This document shows, piece after piece, positions 47,022 to 59,868 of a stretch of 64,000 bases of DNA (within the stretch, counting starts at the first letter, position 1; each line of letters begins with the position of its first letter). Source of the stretch: Ceratotherium simum simum (taxonomy: Eukaryota; Chordata; Mammalia; Perissodactyla; Rhinocerotidae); NCBI RefSeq assembly GCF_000283155.1, contig NW_004454178.1, positions 861,888 to 925,887 of the forward strand, written 5' to 3'. Under the pieces are notes generated by a model. That model had not been told where the DNA came from and did no database searches. It was given only the letters and a program-made list of their open reading frames with translations. Both the position numbers and the translations under genes were made by a program.

Positions 47022-50000
47022 GTGACTGTTCCGTTCTGCAATGTGGCTGGCAAACATAGACATGGATTTTTTTTTTTTTTTATCTCATTACCGTAGCAGC
47101 TTCTTCATTTTGTTTTTCCTCCAAGAATCTCAGTAGTCATGAACGATTTCACTATTAAGTGTCTTGTATCATTGTTCTTTTTTTTCCCTCCCTGCAGAAG
47201 AGGTCATGACCACCTGTTTCTTTCTCATGCTCAGACTTAACAGTGATTGTATCTTGGCATTGTGCTCTAATGTCACGTTCTGGGGATTCCTATTTTCATT
47301 CTGTGTGTTTGGGTAGACGATGGCGATGAATATAACCGTGGTATGCATTCTCATTATTTTGCTTATTTATCTCCTTCATGCTTAAACCCATACGTATTTG
47401 TCCTATTTTCTATATTGTTACTGCCAAATCTGTTACTGATGTTGATGAATTGATTGAAAACCACCAAGAATGCGTAGTGATTTTGAGATTGAAAATGAAA
47501 AGCTAATCTGGGGTAAAAATGTGGTTGAAAAATTACTTTGCTTTTGGATGAAAGGAAAAAAACGAAAATGAAATTGTTTGGTGATCTCATCAGATTTTAT
47601 TCCTCATATCCAAAATTAGCAAGACTTTCAGTCTACTGCGCTATATCCGTTAGCTGACGTTTATTTCCTCGTTGAGATTTTGCTAAATGTGTTGGATCCA
47701 AACTGCTAAATTCTCCTATATAATTTAATATTCAAAATTCTAAGATAAAACTCCTTCCTTCTGAATGTCTTAGAACTTGGGTTTACTTCTGTTTCACTCC
47801 CTTCTTATTTTTCTGTCTTCTTCAAATATACTCGTTTTTTACTGTTAAAAAAAGTGGTGGAATGAAGGAGTGAAACGTTACGAATCATAATAAAAACCCA
47901 TTCAAACATCTATAATGCAAACTCTGTTCCTAAGTTTCAGGGCAAACTATTTATTTTCAGTGTATAATTACATTAGGATAATCTTAATTTAAAATGTATT
48001 TTATTTTAGCGTTTATTAAGTGGCACACTTGCAGTCTGCAAAAGAAGATAGCAAATTGCTGAGCCAGAAAGGAATATTTTCCTTTCCATTATACATTAGA
48101 AGTGCCTTTATATAAATCTTTGGATCTTTAAAGGTTAAGAGCAGCATTAACCTTTGTAAGAAAAAGAAAGTCAAAGTAATTGATGGTTTTATAATAGCCA
48201 CAAAAAATTCCAGATGTTGTGTATTTGTGTTCTTCATGTAAGAATCACCTCATGTGCTTTCCCTGAAGAATTAGTATCTAAGGCCGGATTTGAAAGTGGA
48301 AGGCTTGTTATTATACCTAAACCTTGATGACAAAGGTTCAGGATGAGGAGTTCCTCCAAGTTAAGAGTTAGGAATTAATGTGACATTTCTAAATCTTGTA
48401 TCACATCTTAGTTCATTTCCATTAAACTTGGAATTTTTCTTCTAGTTAGACAAGGACTTGGGCGGGCGGAATCTCTTAGTTTGGGCATAAAAATTCCATA
48501 CGCTACCTGAAAGGCTGAAAGAATATATCAGGATTTTGGAATTTCAGAGGAAATGTCAAATGGTTTGGTGAAGTACCTACATGTCATTGGTATTCAATTT
48601 ACCACACTGAGAGTAAACTGCCTTTTTAATTGATTCATTAAAGGAAGTTTAGGATCTTTGGATTAAGTAGGGCCTTCCTTTTTTCTATTCGAATATTGAG
48701 ATACTCATAGAGAAAGCATATTCCAAACATGAGCGTCATTGGCTTGAAGCAAACTATGTATGTCACGGAAATTTGAGATGTATCATAGAAATAGGGAGGG
48801 ATCATATGTACTGCTTCTTAAAAAAAAAAACTCAGTTCCAAAATCTATGAGTAATCTTACTAGCCAGTCCTAAATAGCATATTGTAGCCAGTTCTAATTT
48901 TTTTGTTAGAGATGCGTATGGTATATGAAACCTTGTTGAAACTTATTCAGAGTGCTGATAAGGATAAGTATTTTTTTTCTGACGTTTTCTCTCTTATGAA
49001 AGAAAATTGAGGAGGAAATAAACACACAAGCTTGTGCCTTTCATTCTCTAAGCACAATTTTTATTTTTATTTTCATTTATTTATTTTTTGTGTGTGAGGA
49101 AGATCAGCCCTGAGCTAACATCTGTTACCAATCCTCCTCCTTTTTTTCCCTTTTTCTCTCCAAATCCCCAGTAGATAATTGTATGTCATAGTTGCACATC
49201 CTTCTAGTTGCTGTATGTGGGAGCCGCCTCAGCATGGCCGGAGAAGCGGTGTGTCAGTGCGCGCCCAGGATCTGAACCCAGGGCTGCCAGTAGGGTAGCG
49301 CGTGCGCACTTAACCGCTAAGCCACGGGGCCGGCCCTTAAGCACAATCTTTAAATAAGGATAGTTTTCCAAAACAAAGGATTGTTTTCAATCATAAGAGA
49401 TTTTTAAGTCAGGTCAGGTAAGTCACAGACAGAAGATGTGCTGGAGATGATGGAGCTCAAAATCGAGACCAGAAGTATAAAACAGCAGCCAGAGAAACAG
49501 CAGTAACAGATGTGGCGCTAATTTCATCCAGGAGATGCATGTGCAGAACACGTTCTGCATCACTGGGCTTGAAGTCCTCTCGTGTTTTCTCTTCTTGACA
49601 AGCTGTTTTTCTTCCCTTCTCATGTGGTACGTTTCCCCTCAAACAAGTGTGTCCTTCATATTGTGAAATGAAGGGGTACAGAGGGAAAGGGGTTGGCTGA
49701 CCAGGACAGTTTGAATATAAAATGCGGAAATATCTATAGATATGCAAATGGCTACATAAAAAGGGTTTGGGAATCTCCATGAACGCTCTTTTACATCATG
49801 CCAACCTTAGAAACCAATTTGTTCCCTTTTCCTTAAATTCTATGGCATTCAGATGCTATCCTGTGACTTCCATTCTAAAGGATCTATCCTCATGTAACAG
49901 TAATTTACAAGCACATTGGTAACGAATAGAAGATTATTGGTGTGCTCACCTGTGCTTGGTAAACACTGGGTTATATTGATTAGCACACGTTATAGTGGGA

Positions 50001-50182
50001 GCCACATGCTATCCTGTTATTATTCAGGTTTCTTCGGTTACTGAATTTGAGTCTCAAAATAAGCAAAATTCACTTTATATTAGTCTATTGACACAACTGA
50101 ACATCCAAAAGGTTTTAAAAATGTGTTCATGTGGTTTTTAGCCACTAAGTTTGGGGTCGTTTGTATCTCCTCTTTCCAACAG
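47022..50182 (+). other. MAP2: MAP2 intron between exons 11 and 12
   Basis: Non-coding as usually spliced. It contains a strong acceptor at 47195-47197 (after TTTTTTTTTCCCTCCCTG), a second at 47315-47316 and a donor at 47341, and an ERE SINE at 49061-49337. The remainder is AT-rich. Confidence 0.85.
49061..49337 (-). mobile_element. ERE SINE
   Basis: Minus-oriented copy with T-rich tail at left, body GAGGAAGATCAGCCCTGAGC, AGTAGATAATTGTATGTCAT and head CCACGGGGCCGGCCC. TAAGCACAATTTTT at 49049 and TAAGCACAATCTTT at 49338 form a 13-nt target-site duplication with one change, so the insertion is fairly recent. Confidence 0.95.
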
Positions 50183-50244
50183 CAGCGGGCGGTGAATCAA
50201 CTCAGGCTCCCAGCATATTCAAACAGGCAAAGGACAAAGCCTCT
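50183..50244 (+). CDS. MAP2: MAP2 coding exon (exon 12)
   Basis: This 62-nt exon begins after TTTCCAACAG and ends at GCCTCT|GTAAGT, a strong donor. It encodes AAGGESTQAPSIFKQAKDKAS. It changes the intron phase from split-after-one-base to whole codons, so it acts as the constitutive adapter between the optional exons of the arm and the C-terminal half. The acceptor is of the NAGNAG type (ACAGCAG), so use of the second AG would remove one alanine. In MAP2c it follows exon 7 directly. Confidence 0.96.
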
Positions 50245-53200
50245 GTAAGTACAATGACTTGTTTCTTGTTCTTCATTTGAAGTTCCCTTTGGTATTAGCG
50301 GCAACATTTTAATAACTTTAGATATAACTTAGACATTAGATGTTTACTCTTAAACATCATTTTACATCGTTCGCTCGCCCTGAGCGATTCTCGGTGGCCT
50401 TCAGGTGTGTCTTAACGTCTTCTGAAATGATGTGATGGTGGTCGGGGAGGCAGAGCTGGGACTGAGGCTGCCTCTTCATTAGTGAGACAAAAACATAGGG
50501 AACAGCGCGATGATCTGGCAAAAATGGGGAAGCCCAATTTATTTACTTTTCTTAGAATCAAGATAAACCATTATCATCTACACTAAACCATTTTCTAGTA
50601 CATTTTCAGTGTTGTTATTACAAAATAAGAATATGAGAAAATTGAACAATGTAGATGAGCATAGTAAGTAAAAACATGTTATAATCCCCTTATCTAAGGA
50701 TAACTACAGTTGCCGTTTTGATGTAAAATCTTAATTTCTTTCTACGCGTTTATAGGTTTAATAACAAAAATGGAAACAGTGTGTATCCATTTTTAATTAA
50801 ATAGTAAACAGATTTCCATGTCATTAAACATTCTTGTACATCATTTTAATGACTACATAACCATATATTTTATTTATTTTCAGTGATACACTTAATCAGT
50901 TCCCTAGTATTTGACATTCAAACTATTTTTTTGTTATTTTAACAGTATTACTGTAGAAATCATTTTGGCTAAATCTATGAATGCATCTATATGCATTTCC
51001 TTAGGATAATTTTCTGGTAGTCAAATTGTTTCGAGAAGAAAGTCCATATTTAAAGTTTTTTCTACAGATTGTCAAATTGTCCTCCAGAAAGGTTACTGAC
51101 TTACCTGTCCTCCAGCTGTGTCTGCGAGTGCCTGTGTTCACTGTTGTTAGTAGATACTCCTGTGGCTTTTCTATATTTGCCACGTTATGGAGATGAAATA
51201 TCTTATTCTTTTAATTTGGTTGTATTAATGATGTTTAACTTCTTCATATGTTTAGAAATATTCTGTGTTTCTTCTTTTGTGAATTTTATTTTTTATACTA
51301 TGAACCATATTTTTTAAACTTCCGAAAGACCAAAGCCAACACGAAGTATTGTACTGCTTTCTAATTGAAAGACAAATTAAAAAACTACTAATGAAATCCT
51401 AAAATTTAACAATAATTTGAATAATGTTAACTAGTAGTGTATCACAATGTTCTGGGTCTGAGCCATCATATATGATACGTAAATCACAGTTCTTTCCTGA
51501 GCTTTCTAAAAACTAGTAAGATTTTAAACTTCCACATTTTATTCATTGTGAAAAATAGGAATTCATTTCCAGTGACATCCAAGCCTTTTATATCATCTTG
51601 AACCCAAGGGTTTATGTTGATAAAAACATATATATATTTGACTTTTATATAAGTGTTTTCAGACATACTCTTGAAACATATGGCAAGCAATGGAATCTCT
51701 TTATTGCTTTGGTAAATACTAGTCTTTATTTTGATCACAGTGTGATTTCAAGATTTGTGTCTCTTCACCTCTGTTTCTGATGGGGAACTAGTGAGTTGTG
51801 GTGGTGAAGAGCATGGGTGTGAAATAGACCAGGTCCAAGTGTTGAATATTTATTAGCTATGTGATCTTTTTCTGCCTGTGTCTTAATTTTCGAAAAATAA
51901 GGGGAGGAGTAAAAATTCCTGTATCATAAGTTAGTTGTGAACATTAAGTATGGTCATTTTATAAAACAGTACACTGTGTGATGTCGAGAACATAATTTTT
52001 ATTCAATAAACAGTGATAGCTTACTATTATTATTTGGAAGGTGGAAGTCTTTAGGATCAAATATAGAAAGTAAGTCTGAGTTTTCCCTTGTTAGGAAAAG
52101 AATTTTTAAGTGGACATTGTTTGAAGAACCTTTAGGAAATTTTTAAATCCCTTGGTCCTCAAGTAACTCAGCAGGAATTGGCATTCAATGCTTACACTTA
52201 GGACAGAAACCATATATGTCTTCTAGCACAAAACTAACTTTTTTCCTTGTAAATGCCGATCTCGTCTTTCTGAAGGAAAGAGATTAGGCCACCATTCTTT
52301 CTAACTTTTTCTCATTTAACATCCTCTTTTTCCCTTCTCTGTAACCTCATTCTCTTCCTATAAGTTTCCGAGAAGCCCAAGATTAACTCTTATTTATCTC
52401 TGATATTCAGTCCTTCCATCAGAACAGTTGTCTTTGATTTTTCATTTTATCTTGGTTGTGAACCTTCATTTCATTTGGGTTTTTCGTTTGTTTGTTTTAT
52501 TTTGTTTTTGTTTTTAGCATGGGATTAGTAGTTGTCTTTCATAATTTGAGGCAATCCAGTGACTCCGTTTTTCTTTCCTATATCACACTTTTGAAATTCA
52601 CTATTTTGTGGGTAGCATCAATCAAAAAGACTGACTTGTGCCGACCCAGTTACACTTCCCACTCAGGGTGCTGGGTCTGTAAAACAATAAGTGATCCCTG
52701 CAGGCTGTGAAGATGTATGCCTCTGTTGAAGTGGCTATGGTGGCTAAAGCTTCAGATAAAAAAAATCTCAGTTTCAACTGCTATTTTTGCAACAGCTAAA
52801 TCATATTAATTATTTGAAGATAAAATCTCCTTGGCTTTGTCAAACTTGTCTGTATTTGTAACAGAGTCTCCCATGAGACATGTGCATACGAGCAGAGCTT
52901 TCTCCAAAAGCCGTACACATTCAACCCACTTACTTTTACTTGCCGTCAATCTCCTCGGGGATTATCAACCTCTTGGAATTAAGTCTTGTAATTTTTGTGG
53001 GCAATCTCTTCAGTGCTGACTTTCGTTTTTAGGATTTATCGCACATCATACAAAGTATAGTCCATGCATTAAAATGTTATTAATTCTGTGGTATAACTTG
53101 GTCCCCAGTATGCATTTTACTCATAAAATGAACTCAGTATCTATAAACTCTGCGATTTTCTGATGAAATCAATGTAGATAATCTGAAAATACGTTTTCTC

Positions 53201-53656
53201 AACTTTAAAAGAATATTTTCCATTATTAGGCCTTAAATATACCTTGTTCTAAAGTTTTTAAAATGTGATCAAGATATCAATTATATGTATACCTTAAGGG
53301 CTATGTTTGTTAAAGGAATAATTCCAACAGTCTCTCAAGATATTTTTCCAAATATGGTATCATTGTAAGACCTATGGATTAATCACAGACCTTATACATA
53401 GAATCCATAAAGAATATTTTAATCTATATTCTCATATATGAGTATTCTTAAGTTAGGTCCAGTTAACAAAAGACGTTCAGTGAGAATCTCTTGTTCCCAA
53501 ATGTACATCTCTGTCATTGATTACAGCCATTTATCATGTGTTCTCGTTAAAAGTAGATGTTTAATTTCTCATATGTTTATACGTTTTTTCTTTATTTTCC
53601 TTTTGCTTCATAGTTTGGTTTATTTTGTGTTTTTGTTTGCTTTCTTTCATGGCTAG
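50245..53656 (+). other. MAP2: MAP2 intron between exons 12 and 13
   Basis: Non-coding. About 50650-51310 resembles the 3' part of an ancient minus-strand LINE-1 (GGATAATTTTCTGGTAGTCA, ATTGTCAAATTGTCCTCCAG). A MIR-like fragment lies around 51795-52040. The rest is AT-rich unique sequence. Confidence 0.85.
50650..51310 (-). mobile_element. Ancient LINE-1 fragment
   Basis: The + strand shows, in order, CATTTCCTTAGGATAATTTTC, AGATTGTCAAATTGTCCTCC and AGTGCCTGTGTTCACTG, the complement of an old mammalian L1 3' region. Strong divergence and no intact frame. Ends are approximate. Confidence 0.6.
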
Positions 53657-53827
53657 AGTTCTACCTTGTCAAAGATTCCTGCCTTACAGGGTAGCACAAA
53701 GTCCCCAAGACACAGCCCAGCCTGCCCTAGCACCACTAAAAGGGCTACATTTTCTGACGGTGTTTTAATCCGGCCCACCTCAGAGGGCTCCACAGACTGC
53801 TTGGCATACTCAGAATCAGGGGACAAG
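53657..53827 (+). CDS. MAP2: MAP2 optional exon (exon 13): Ser/Thr-rich insert
   Basis: A 171-nt (57-codon) open stretch starts after TTCATGGCTAG and ends at GACAAG|GTAAGG, with whole codons at both ends, matching the phases of exon 12 and exon 14. It encodes SSTLSKIPALQGSTKSPRHS and on to DCLAYSESGDK. It lies exactly where the known optional MAP2 exon 13 is expected (reported in some neuronal and glial transcripts) and its codons form a plausible protein rich in Ser/Thr-Pro sites. The acceptor tract (TTTGCTTTCTTTCATGGCTAG) has a GG just upstream of TAG and looks moderate, consistent with partial use. Skipping it gives the standard KAS-DGV junction. Confidence 0.88.
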
Positions 53828-54763
53828 GTAAGGCAGGGGTCAGTCCAGGTGCAGAAAGGAAGGGAACAGGGCACAAGCCGGTAAACGTGTGAAAGCAGAG
53901 AATTTAAATTCCAAGGTGTTTGACATATAAACAATAGACCTGATTAAAAACAAATACAAATTGAAAGTTTCAATAGTTGTGAACAGTCTCATCATTTAAA
54001 AAAAGAGAAAATGTCTTTTTTAGCTGTACCATTCATAATTAATTATTTATTTGATAGTTAATAAAATTTCAATACAAATGAAATATATGCTATGTAATAT
54101 TACAGGTAGCATAATACCATATACTCTAATAAGAACAGGTTACATTATATATAATAGATCATTTGGACTCAGCATCAGACACAGCAGGATTTAAGCTACC
54201 TCTGCTGCCTACCAACTCAGTGACCTTGAAAAAATTACATAAACTGATTAAACCTGTTTCCTCAGCTATAAAATGCATATAATGTTTTGTGGTAAGAATT
54301 AAATCATAAATAGATGTAAAGTGCTTAGAGTTCCTGGCACAGAAATGCACAGTATACGGTAGTGGTCCTTGTTAAATATTATGCATACAATGCCATACTG
54401 CCCGTCCTTTCTGGTTCATAAATTATCATGTAATGAAGATTTTTCAGTAAAATTATTAATTTACTGGCGATTACTTGAGTAAATTCATTTTACCCATGTT
54501 ATCATTTAGAATTTGAATTTCACAATCAATTATTAGCACTAACTCCAAAATAATATATTTTTATAAAACCTTTAGGCAGAGAGGAACTTTTTCTAAAAGT
54601 GTTGAAGTAGAAACACGTGTAAGTATATGAAGTTCAGTAATGTGTATTAGAAGAAATTCATCTATCTGCACAGGAGGCAAAACAGCACGAGCAGTGTAAT
54701 CACTTTGTAGAATTAGAGTAAAGAGTCACAAGAACCCGTTGTTCTTCTGTTTTTCCTAATCAG
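53828..54763 (+). other. MAP2: MAP2 intron between exons 13 and 14
   Basis: A 936-nt intron, AT-rich, with a MIR-like fragment in minus orientation at about 54160-54370 (CTCAGTGACCTTGAAAAAAT, CCTCAGCTATAAAATGC). Nothing else recognised. Confidence 0.88.
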
Positions 54764-54911
54764 GATGGAGTACCCAGGAGCCCGGAAAAGCGCTCTTCTC
54801 TGCCGAGACCTTCCTCCATTCTCCCTCCTCGCCGAGGTGGGTCAGGAGACAGAGAGGAAAATTCCTTTTCTCTCAACAGTTCTATCTCCTCTTCAGCACG
54901 GCGGACCACTA
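54764..54911 (+). CDS. MAP2: MAP2 coding exon (exon 14): basic Ser-rich linker
   Basis: This 148-nt exon follows TTTTTCCTAATCAG and ends ACCACTA|GTAGGT. It encodes DGVPRSPEKRSSLPRPSSIL, then PPRRGGSGDREENSFSLNSS and ISSSARRTT. The final A joins GG of the next exon to make arginine (RTTRSEPIRR), as in human MAP2. It is a basic, serine-rich region before the proline-rich domain, thought in the MAP2/tau family to flank and assist microtubule binding. It begins with whole codons and ends with one extra base, and so pairs only with exon 15. Two changes from human as I recall it are PR for TK after DGV and an extra G for V at RRG. Confidence 0.97.
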
Positions 54912-57900
54912 GTAGGTTTATTTTGGTTTGGCTGCTTTTTCAATCGTTTTTAAAAAAATCCTTAAGTGGAGTAGAGCTTATAACGTATTTATATTTGACA
55001 TTTCCAAATAAAACATGCATTAAAAACAGATTATATTTGTCCTAAGAATCAGAAAATCCAGACTATCAATGGGTCCAAAACAGCTGTTTGAGTCAAAACG
55101 ATTGATGGAGAAATGAGTAGTTACTGCCTTATTATCCATTAAATAGGACTAAAATAAAGTTATTTTTCTCAGAATATATTTTTTTCTCTTCTTTCACATT
55201 TAGAGTAAAAAGGAAAATTCAGAAGAAGTAATTAGTAGAGAAAACCAATAGTCAGGGATTTTTAAAATATATATCTATATAAGCTTAACCCTTGTTAGAA
55301 TTCCAAGTCCTAAAATCTAACTAGAAAGTCAACAGTCAAAACCTCAGATCTTGCTCAGTTTACTAAGAATTTGCATTCCAACGAGGCTGTAAACATAACA
55401 TGTTCTGTGCAGTAGCTTCAATTTCTTTTGATTGATGGCCCATAAAGCACTGGTTGGCAATTATCACAGTTTATATGAGAATATAGAATGTTCCAATCAG
55501 TACTCACTTATATGTTGTGTTGCTACCAAGAAATCTAGTAATTCAAGTTATTTTCATAAATATGTTTATATTACAACAAAAATAGCTACCATTTATTGAG
55601 CACATATAGATGCTAAAATCTTTTATTTTTTTGTGGAAGATTGGCCCTATGCTAACATCTGTTGCCAATCTTCCTCTTTTTATTTTTCTGTCTTCCAAAG
55701 CCCCAGTACATAGTTGTGTATCATAGTTATAGAGTTGTTGCTCTTCTATGTGGGATGCCGCCTCAGCATGGCTTGATGAGTGGTGAGTAGGTCCCCACCC
55801 AGGATCCCAACCAGTGAACTCTGGGCCGCCGAAGCGGAAAATGCGAACTTAACCGCTACCGGGCCAGCCCCAGATGCTAAAACCTTAAGACATGTTTTTC
55901 GCTCAATTTAATTAACAGTGCTAATAGTTAGGTATTAATAATCTCATTAAGTCTATTGATGAGAAAATTGACCTTTTAGAGAGGGTAACAAGTCCAATGC
56001 TACACAGCTAGTAGGTGGTTCAGTTTGATTTTCAGGCCGCTGATGACTTCATAACCTGCCCTCTTAATGTCTTTATATTTATTTGGAAGAAATAGTACTA
56101 GAGAACTGCTCTGTAGAATTACTTAGAGAATGGTATCTCTGTCATTGAAAATCCATTACAAAATGGTGGAAATTGCTACGACTATCACATCATAGTTGAT
56201 TTCACCACTTATTTTTTAAATATTTAATAATAATTGGCGCACTTCGAATGTGACTATTTTGTATGATAGTTAAACAGCGTTTTTGCCTACAGTGAAAGTG
56301 TTCATTATAATTAGAGCAATTGTGCTCTACACCATTTGGTTTCATGAAGCATTAACATCTTTTGAAATATGTGCTTCAAACACTTTGAAATCACTAAAAC
56401 TCTTTTTTACCTTCGCAAAAATAAAGTATTCAAATGAACTAGCAAGGAAAGCATTTAAGAGTTAGTAATCTCCAGAGAAAAGACTTGAACTCCAAATGTC
56501 TGGAGTTGGAATTGGGCATCAGCAATAACCCCAGCGATGCTGAGACAAGACAGAGGCAACAAGTGCTCCCCAGAGGCACACCTTGAATTGTGCTTGTATT
56601 TGTTGCTATGGAAGCAAAATGGCACTTTTCTCCATCAATCCACATCTTCAAGCCACTGTGCTCTGCCTTTTAAAATGTGTCCATATATAAACTGCTTTTT
56701 ATGTTCTGAGACAATTCTATTTTGACTTTCTAACTTTACTTGTGTTCGTAAGCATATTGCATTATATTATTTGGTAATGAACATAACTGATACTCTGATA
56801 ATCGGAGGACGCAGGATCTGTGTTTTCTCTACATAGCAATAGCTAAAAGGCCTTGGGACAATTAGCAGAGCAAGCAGTTTGCCTCTTCCCATTTGCCTGT
56901 CATCTCCTTCAATGCACACAGGAATGTTCTGGCATTTTGTACAGCTGTTGAAAAGATTTGAAAGAAAATGCTATGCAGGGAGTTCATTTAGCCCAAAAGG
57001 AGGGAAAGACATTGTCATTGAAGAGTTGACAAGATAAATAAGAACATAGTTTAATAAAGTAACTTGTAAATATTTTTTAATTTATTTAATTTATTTAGTA
57101 TCTTAGATTTAACTTTTTTATTCAGAACAAATAGAAAACACTCAAATTTGTCATTTTGATGACTAGAACATAATTCATTACAATAAAAATGGATCATATC
57201 TATGGAACAGCAGTGTTACGAGCTTAATACTTGTGGTTTTTCCTTATTCTCTGGATGTAACACAAAACCTTCATCCTTTACTTTTCCAAAGCTTAAATCT
57301 GTATTCTAAGAGTATAGAAATAATTCTTACTTTTAAAAAATTATATTTCTTTTGGTAAAAATTGTTATGCACATCCAAAATATTGCTTCAGCTCAGTCTC
57401 CGTGAAGTAAAAATCACCTCAGCACACTTTGATAAATTCTGAATCAAACTCATACCATTAAAAAAGAAAGTACGTTGAACTGCGACAGTGTGCAGCCCCC
57501 ATGAGAGCACCAGTGCTGGGTACAGTGGCAAATAATACTGAGAAGATTCCTCTCCCCAAATACCTGAGCTCCTCAAAGGTGATGAAGTCATGAAGAAAAC
57601 ATTTGAGGAAGAAATAAGGTTTCTGAAGAGATTTTTCAGAAAGACGGTGACTGATTCAAGCCTATGTCAAAGACTCAGTCCATGAACAAAATCTGTAGCA
57701 AGGAAGCTGCAGAAAGCCAAGTTAGGTGTGACTGTATCATCCTGGCCTTGAAATGTCATTTTTGTGGAAAGCAATAAAAATCACAGAAGGTACACTAATT
57801 TATCACTATATTCTTCTCGTATCCTGTTTCACATTGTCACTTGAAAAGTCCACCTTATGTTAAAAGATGAAAAGAACACGGGGCAACTTTGCCTTGATGT

Positions 57901-59527
57901 GTGAAAACTGTTCACTGAAAGAGAAAGTAAAATCGTTCTGTGTTTCTCCAGGAGACTGAACCTAGACCATTGGATAGATTTACTTTGTCTGTAGATGACA
58001 GTTATCTCAGAAGCTCTCTTGAGCTCACTGCTTGTAATAGTTAAGCAAAGAATAATTGCCCCCCTTCTTAGGAAGAACTTTCTGCACTGATGATCAGTTG
58101 CATTAGATGACTCAAGATCCATTTCACTCCATCGATTTTACAATTAATGAGTTATATCTTTATCCTCTACAAAATTTCTAGAAAATTCATTGATTTTACA
58201 AAGTATACATATTCAGTGGAAAAAAATAAAAATCATGCCCTTCTATAAAATACCAAAAAAAGAGGTGAAAGAATGTTTATAATAAATGTAAACAATGTAA
58301 ATAAGTGTTCTATTATTGGAATAGGTGTATTATTTTAATAGAAAAGATTTTTAGAGTTAATAGAAAGTTAAAACAAATAAGAAGCTAAATATCACATCTG
58401 GCTTAGATTTAGTATCATCTGGATAAATGAGCCTCAATGTCCTCATTTTTAAATTAGAAATAATAAGAGCTGCCTCTAACTATTGTATGTGTTTGGTTAT
58501 CAAATGTTTGGTATTCACAAAAGTGCTTTGAAATCTGTCAAGTGTTGTACTCTTATTTATGTCATTATTCTTTTAAAAAAGCATTTGAATGGCATTCAAA
58601 AACACTTTTAAAAAAATAATAAGAGAGAAACATAGTGTAGGAAAATGGGGAGAAAGGAGTTAAATGATCAAACAAGGCTAAAGTCAAGTTGAGGCAAAGA
58701 AATGCCCTTCACAATATCCTGTATAATTGACAGGGATTACTGATTTGATTTCAAACTGCCAAACTAGTAATGAAGGTAGAGGAGAAGACACAATCAGGTA
58801 CAAGATTCACTGTGAATATATTGTTAAAACATCCTACTTTTCTAAGGAGAGAAATAGACTTTTTTTTTTAGTATTAAGATCTGAGACGAATTTCCTTATA
58901 AAGGAAATGCCTGATATTGTAGAACAACGTATGACATAATTGAATGGCTTTCAATAAACGCATTTGCAACTCACAGTGCTCCTCCCTATAAGCTGAGGGA
59001 GTAACATGGAAACGCAATCCAATAAATAACCTTCTATGCAGGCCAAAATTCTGTAATTAAATACACAGTTTTATGTTGTATGTCCACTTGGATCTTGGAA
59101 TGAGATACAAAGAATAGTGATACCACAGAGGAATGAATGGTCTGCATGTCATTCAAGGAATCTTCAGTAAATATGAGCCCACACAGAACATTAAGTGCAG
59201 ACTCTCTGCAGCTAAAGGCAGATCCGTATGCTTTAATGATCACACAAGTAGAAAATAGCATTTGACACATTCATAATGAGAATTAAGAAGAAGAAATCAG
59301 GAAAGCCCAAGTTTTATCCTTGCATTGACAGCAATGCATGCTCAAAAAAAATGTCAGCAGGTTATGAGCCTAAAAAAAGGAGGCTGTCACCTTTTTGAGC
59401 ATTGGTGTAATCCATAAATATTCTAAAGGCTTTAGAAATGTGATGTATTATGAGTTCTCACACTCTATGGGAAGACGGATGCCTTGAGGAGAACTTGCTG
59501 ATGTTATGGTTTTGTTTGTTTATGTAG
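54912..59527 (+). other. MAP2: MAP2 intron between exons 14 and 15
   Basis: Non-coding, 4.6 kb. It contains an ERE inserted in a MIR (55560-56060) and a MIR-like fragment near 58415-58540. The remaining sequence is AT-rich and unique by eye. Confidence 0.88.
55624..55871 (-). mobile_element. ERE SINE inserted into a MIR
   Basis: Minus-oriented copy with body GTGGAAGATTGGCCCTATGC and head CTACCGGGCCAGCCCC. AGATGCTAAAATCTT at 55608 and AGATGCTAAAACCTT at 55872 form a 15-nt target-site duplication. The flanks (GCTACCATTTATTGAGCACA before; TGCTACACAGCTAGTAGGTG after) are the two halves of one MIR that it split. Confidence 0.95.
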
Positions 59528-59868
59528 GGTCAGAGCCAATTCGCAGAGCAGGAAAAAGTGGCACTTCGACCCCCACTACCCCTGGATCAACCGCCATCAC
59601 TCCTGGCACCCCACCTAGCTATTCTTCACGCACACCAGGCACTCCTGGAACCCCTAGCTATCCCAGGACCCCTCACACACCAGGAACCCCCAAATCTGCC
59701 ATCTTGGTGCCGGGTGAGAAGAAAGTTGCTATCATACGTACTCCTCCCAAATCTCCCGCTACTCCCAAGCAGCTTCGGCTTATTAACCAACCACTGCCAG
59801 ACCTGAAGAACGTCAAATCCAAAATCGGCTCAACAGACAACATCAAATACCAGCCTAAAGGGGGCCAG
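59528..59868 (+). CDS. MAP2: MAP2 coding exon (exon 15): proline-rich domain and microtubule-binding repeat 1
   Basis: This 341-nt exon starts after TTTATGTAG and ends GGCCAG|GTAAGA, a strong donor. It encodes [20 protein letters not shown], then a run of TPGTP-type motifs, [20 protein letters not shown], and the first tubulin-binding repeat [20 protein letters not shown]. The KIGS sequence is the KXGS motif phosphorylated by MARK kinases to release MAP2/tau proteins from microtubules, and RTPPKSP is the conserved proline-directed kinase site shared with tau. The first repeat ends with PKGGQ at the exon edge. The next exon would supply repeat 2 (optional, giving four-repeat forms) or repeat 3; neither is visible up to 64000. 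Confidence 0.98.
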
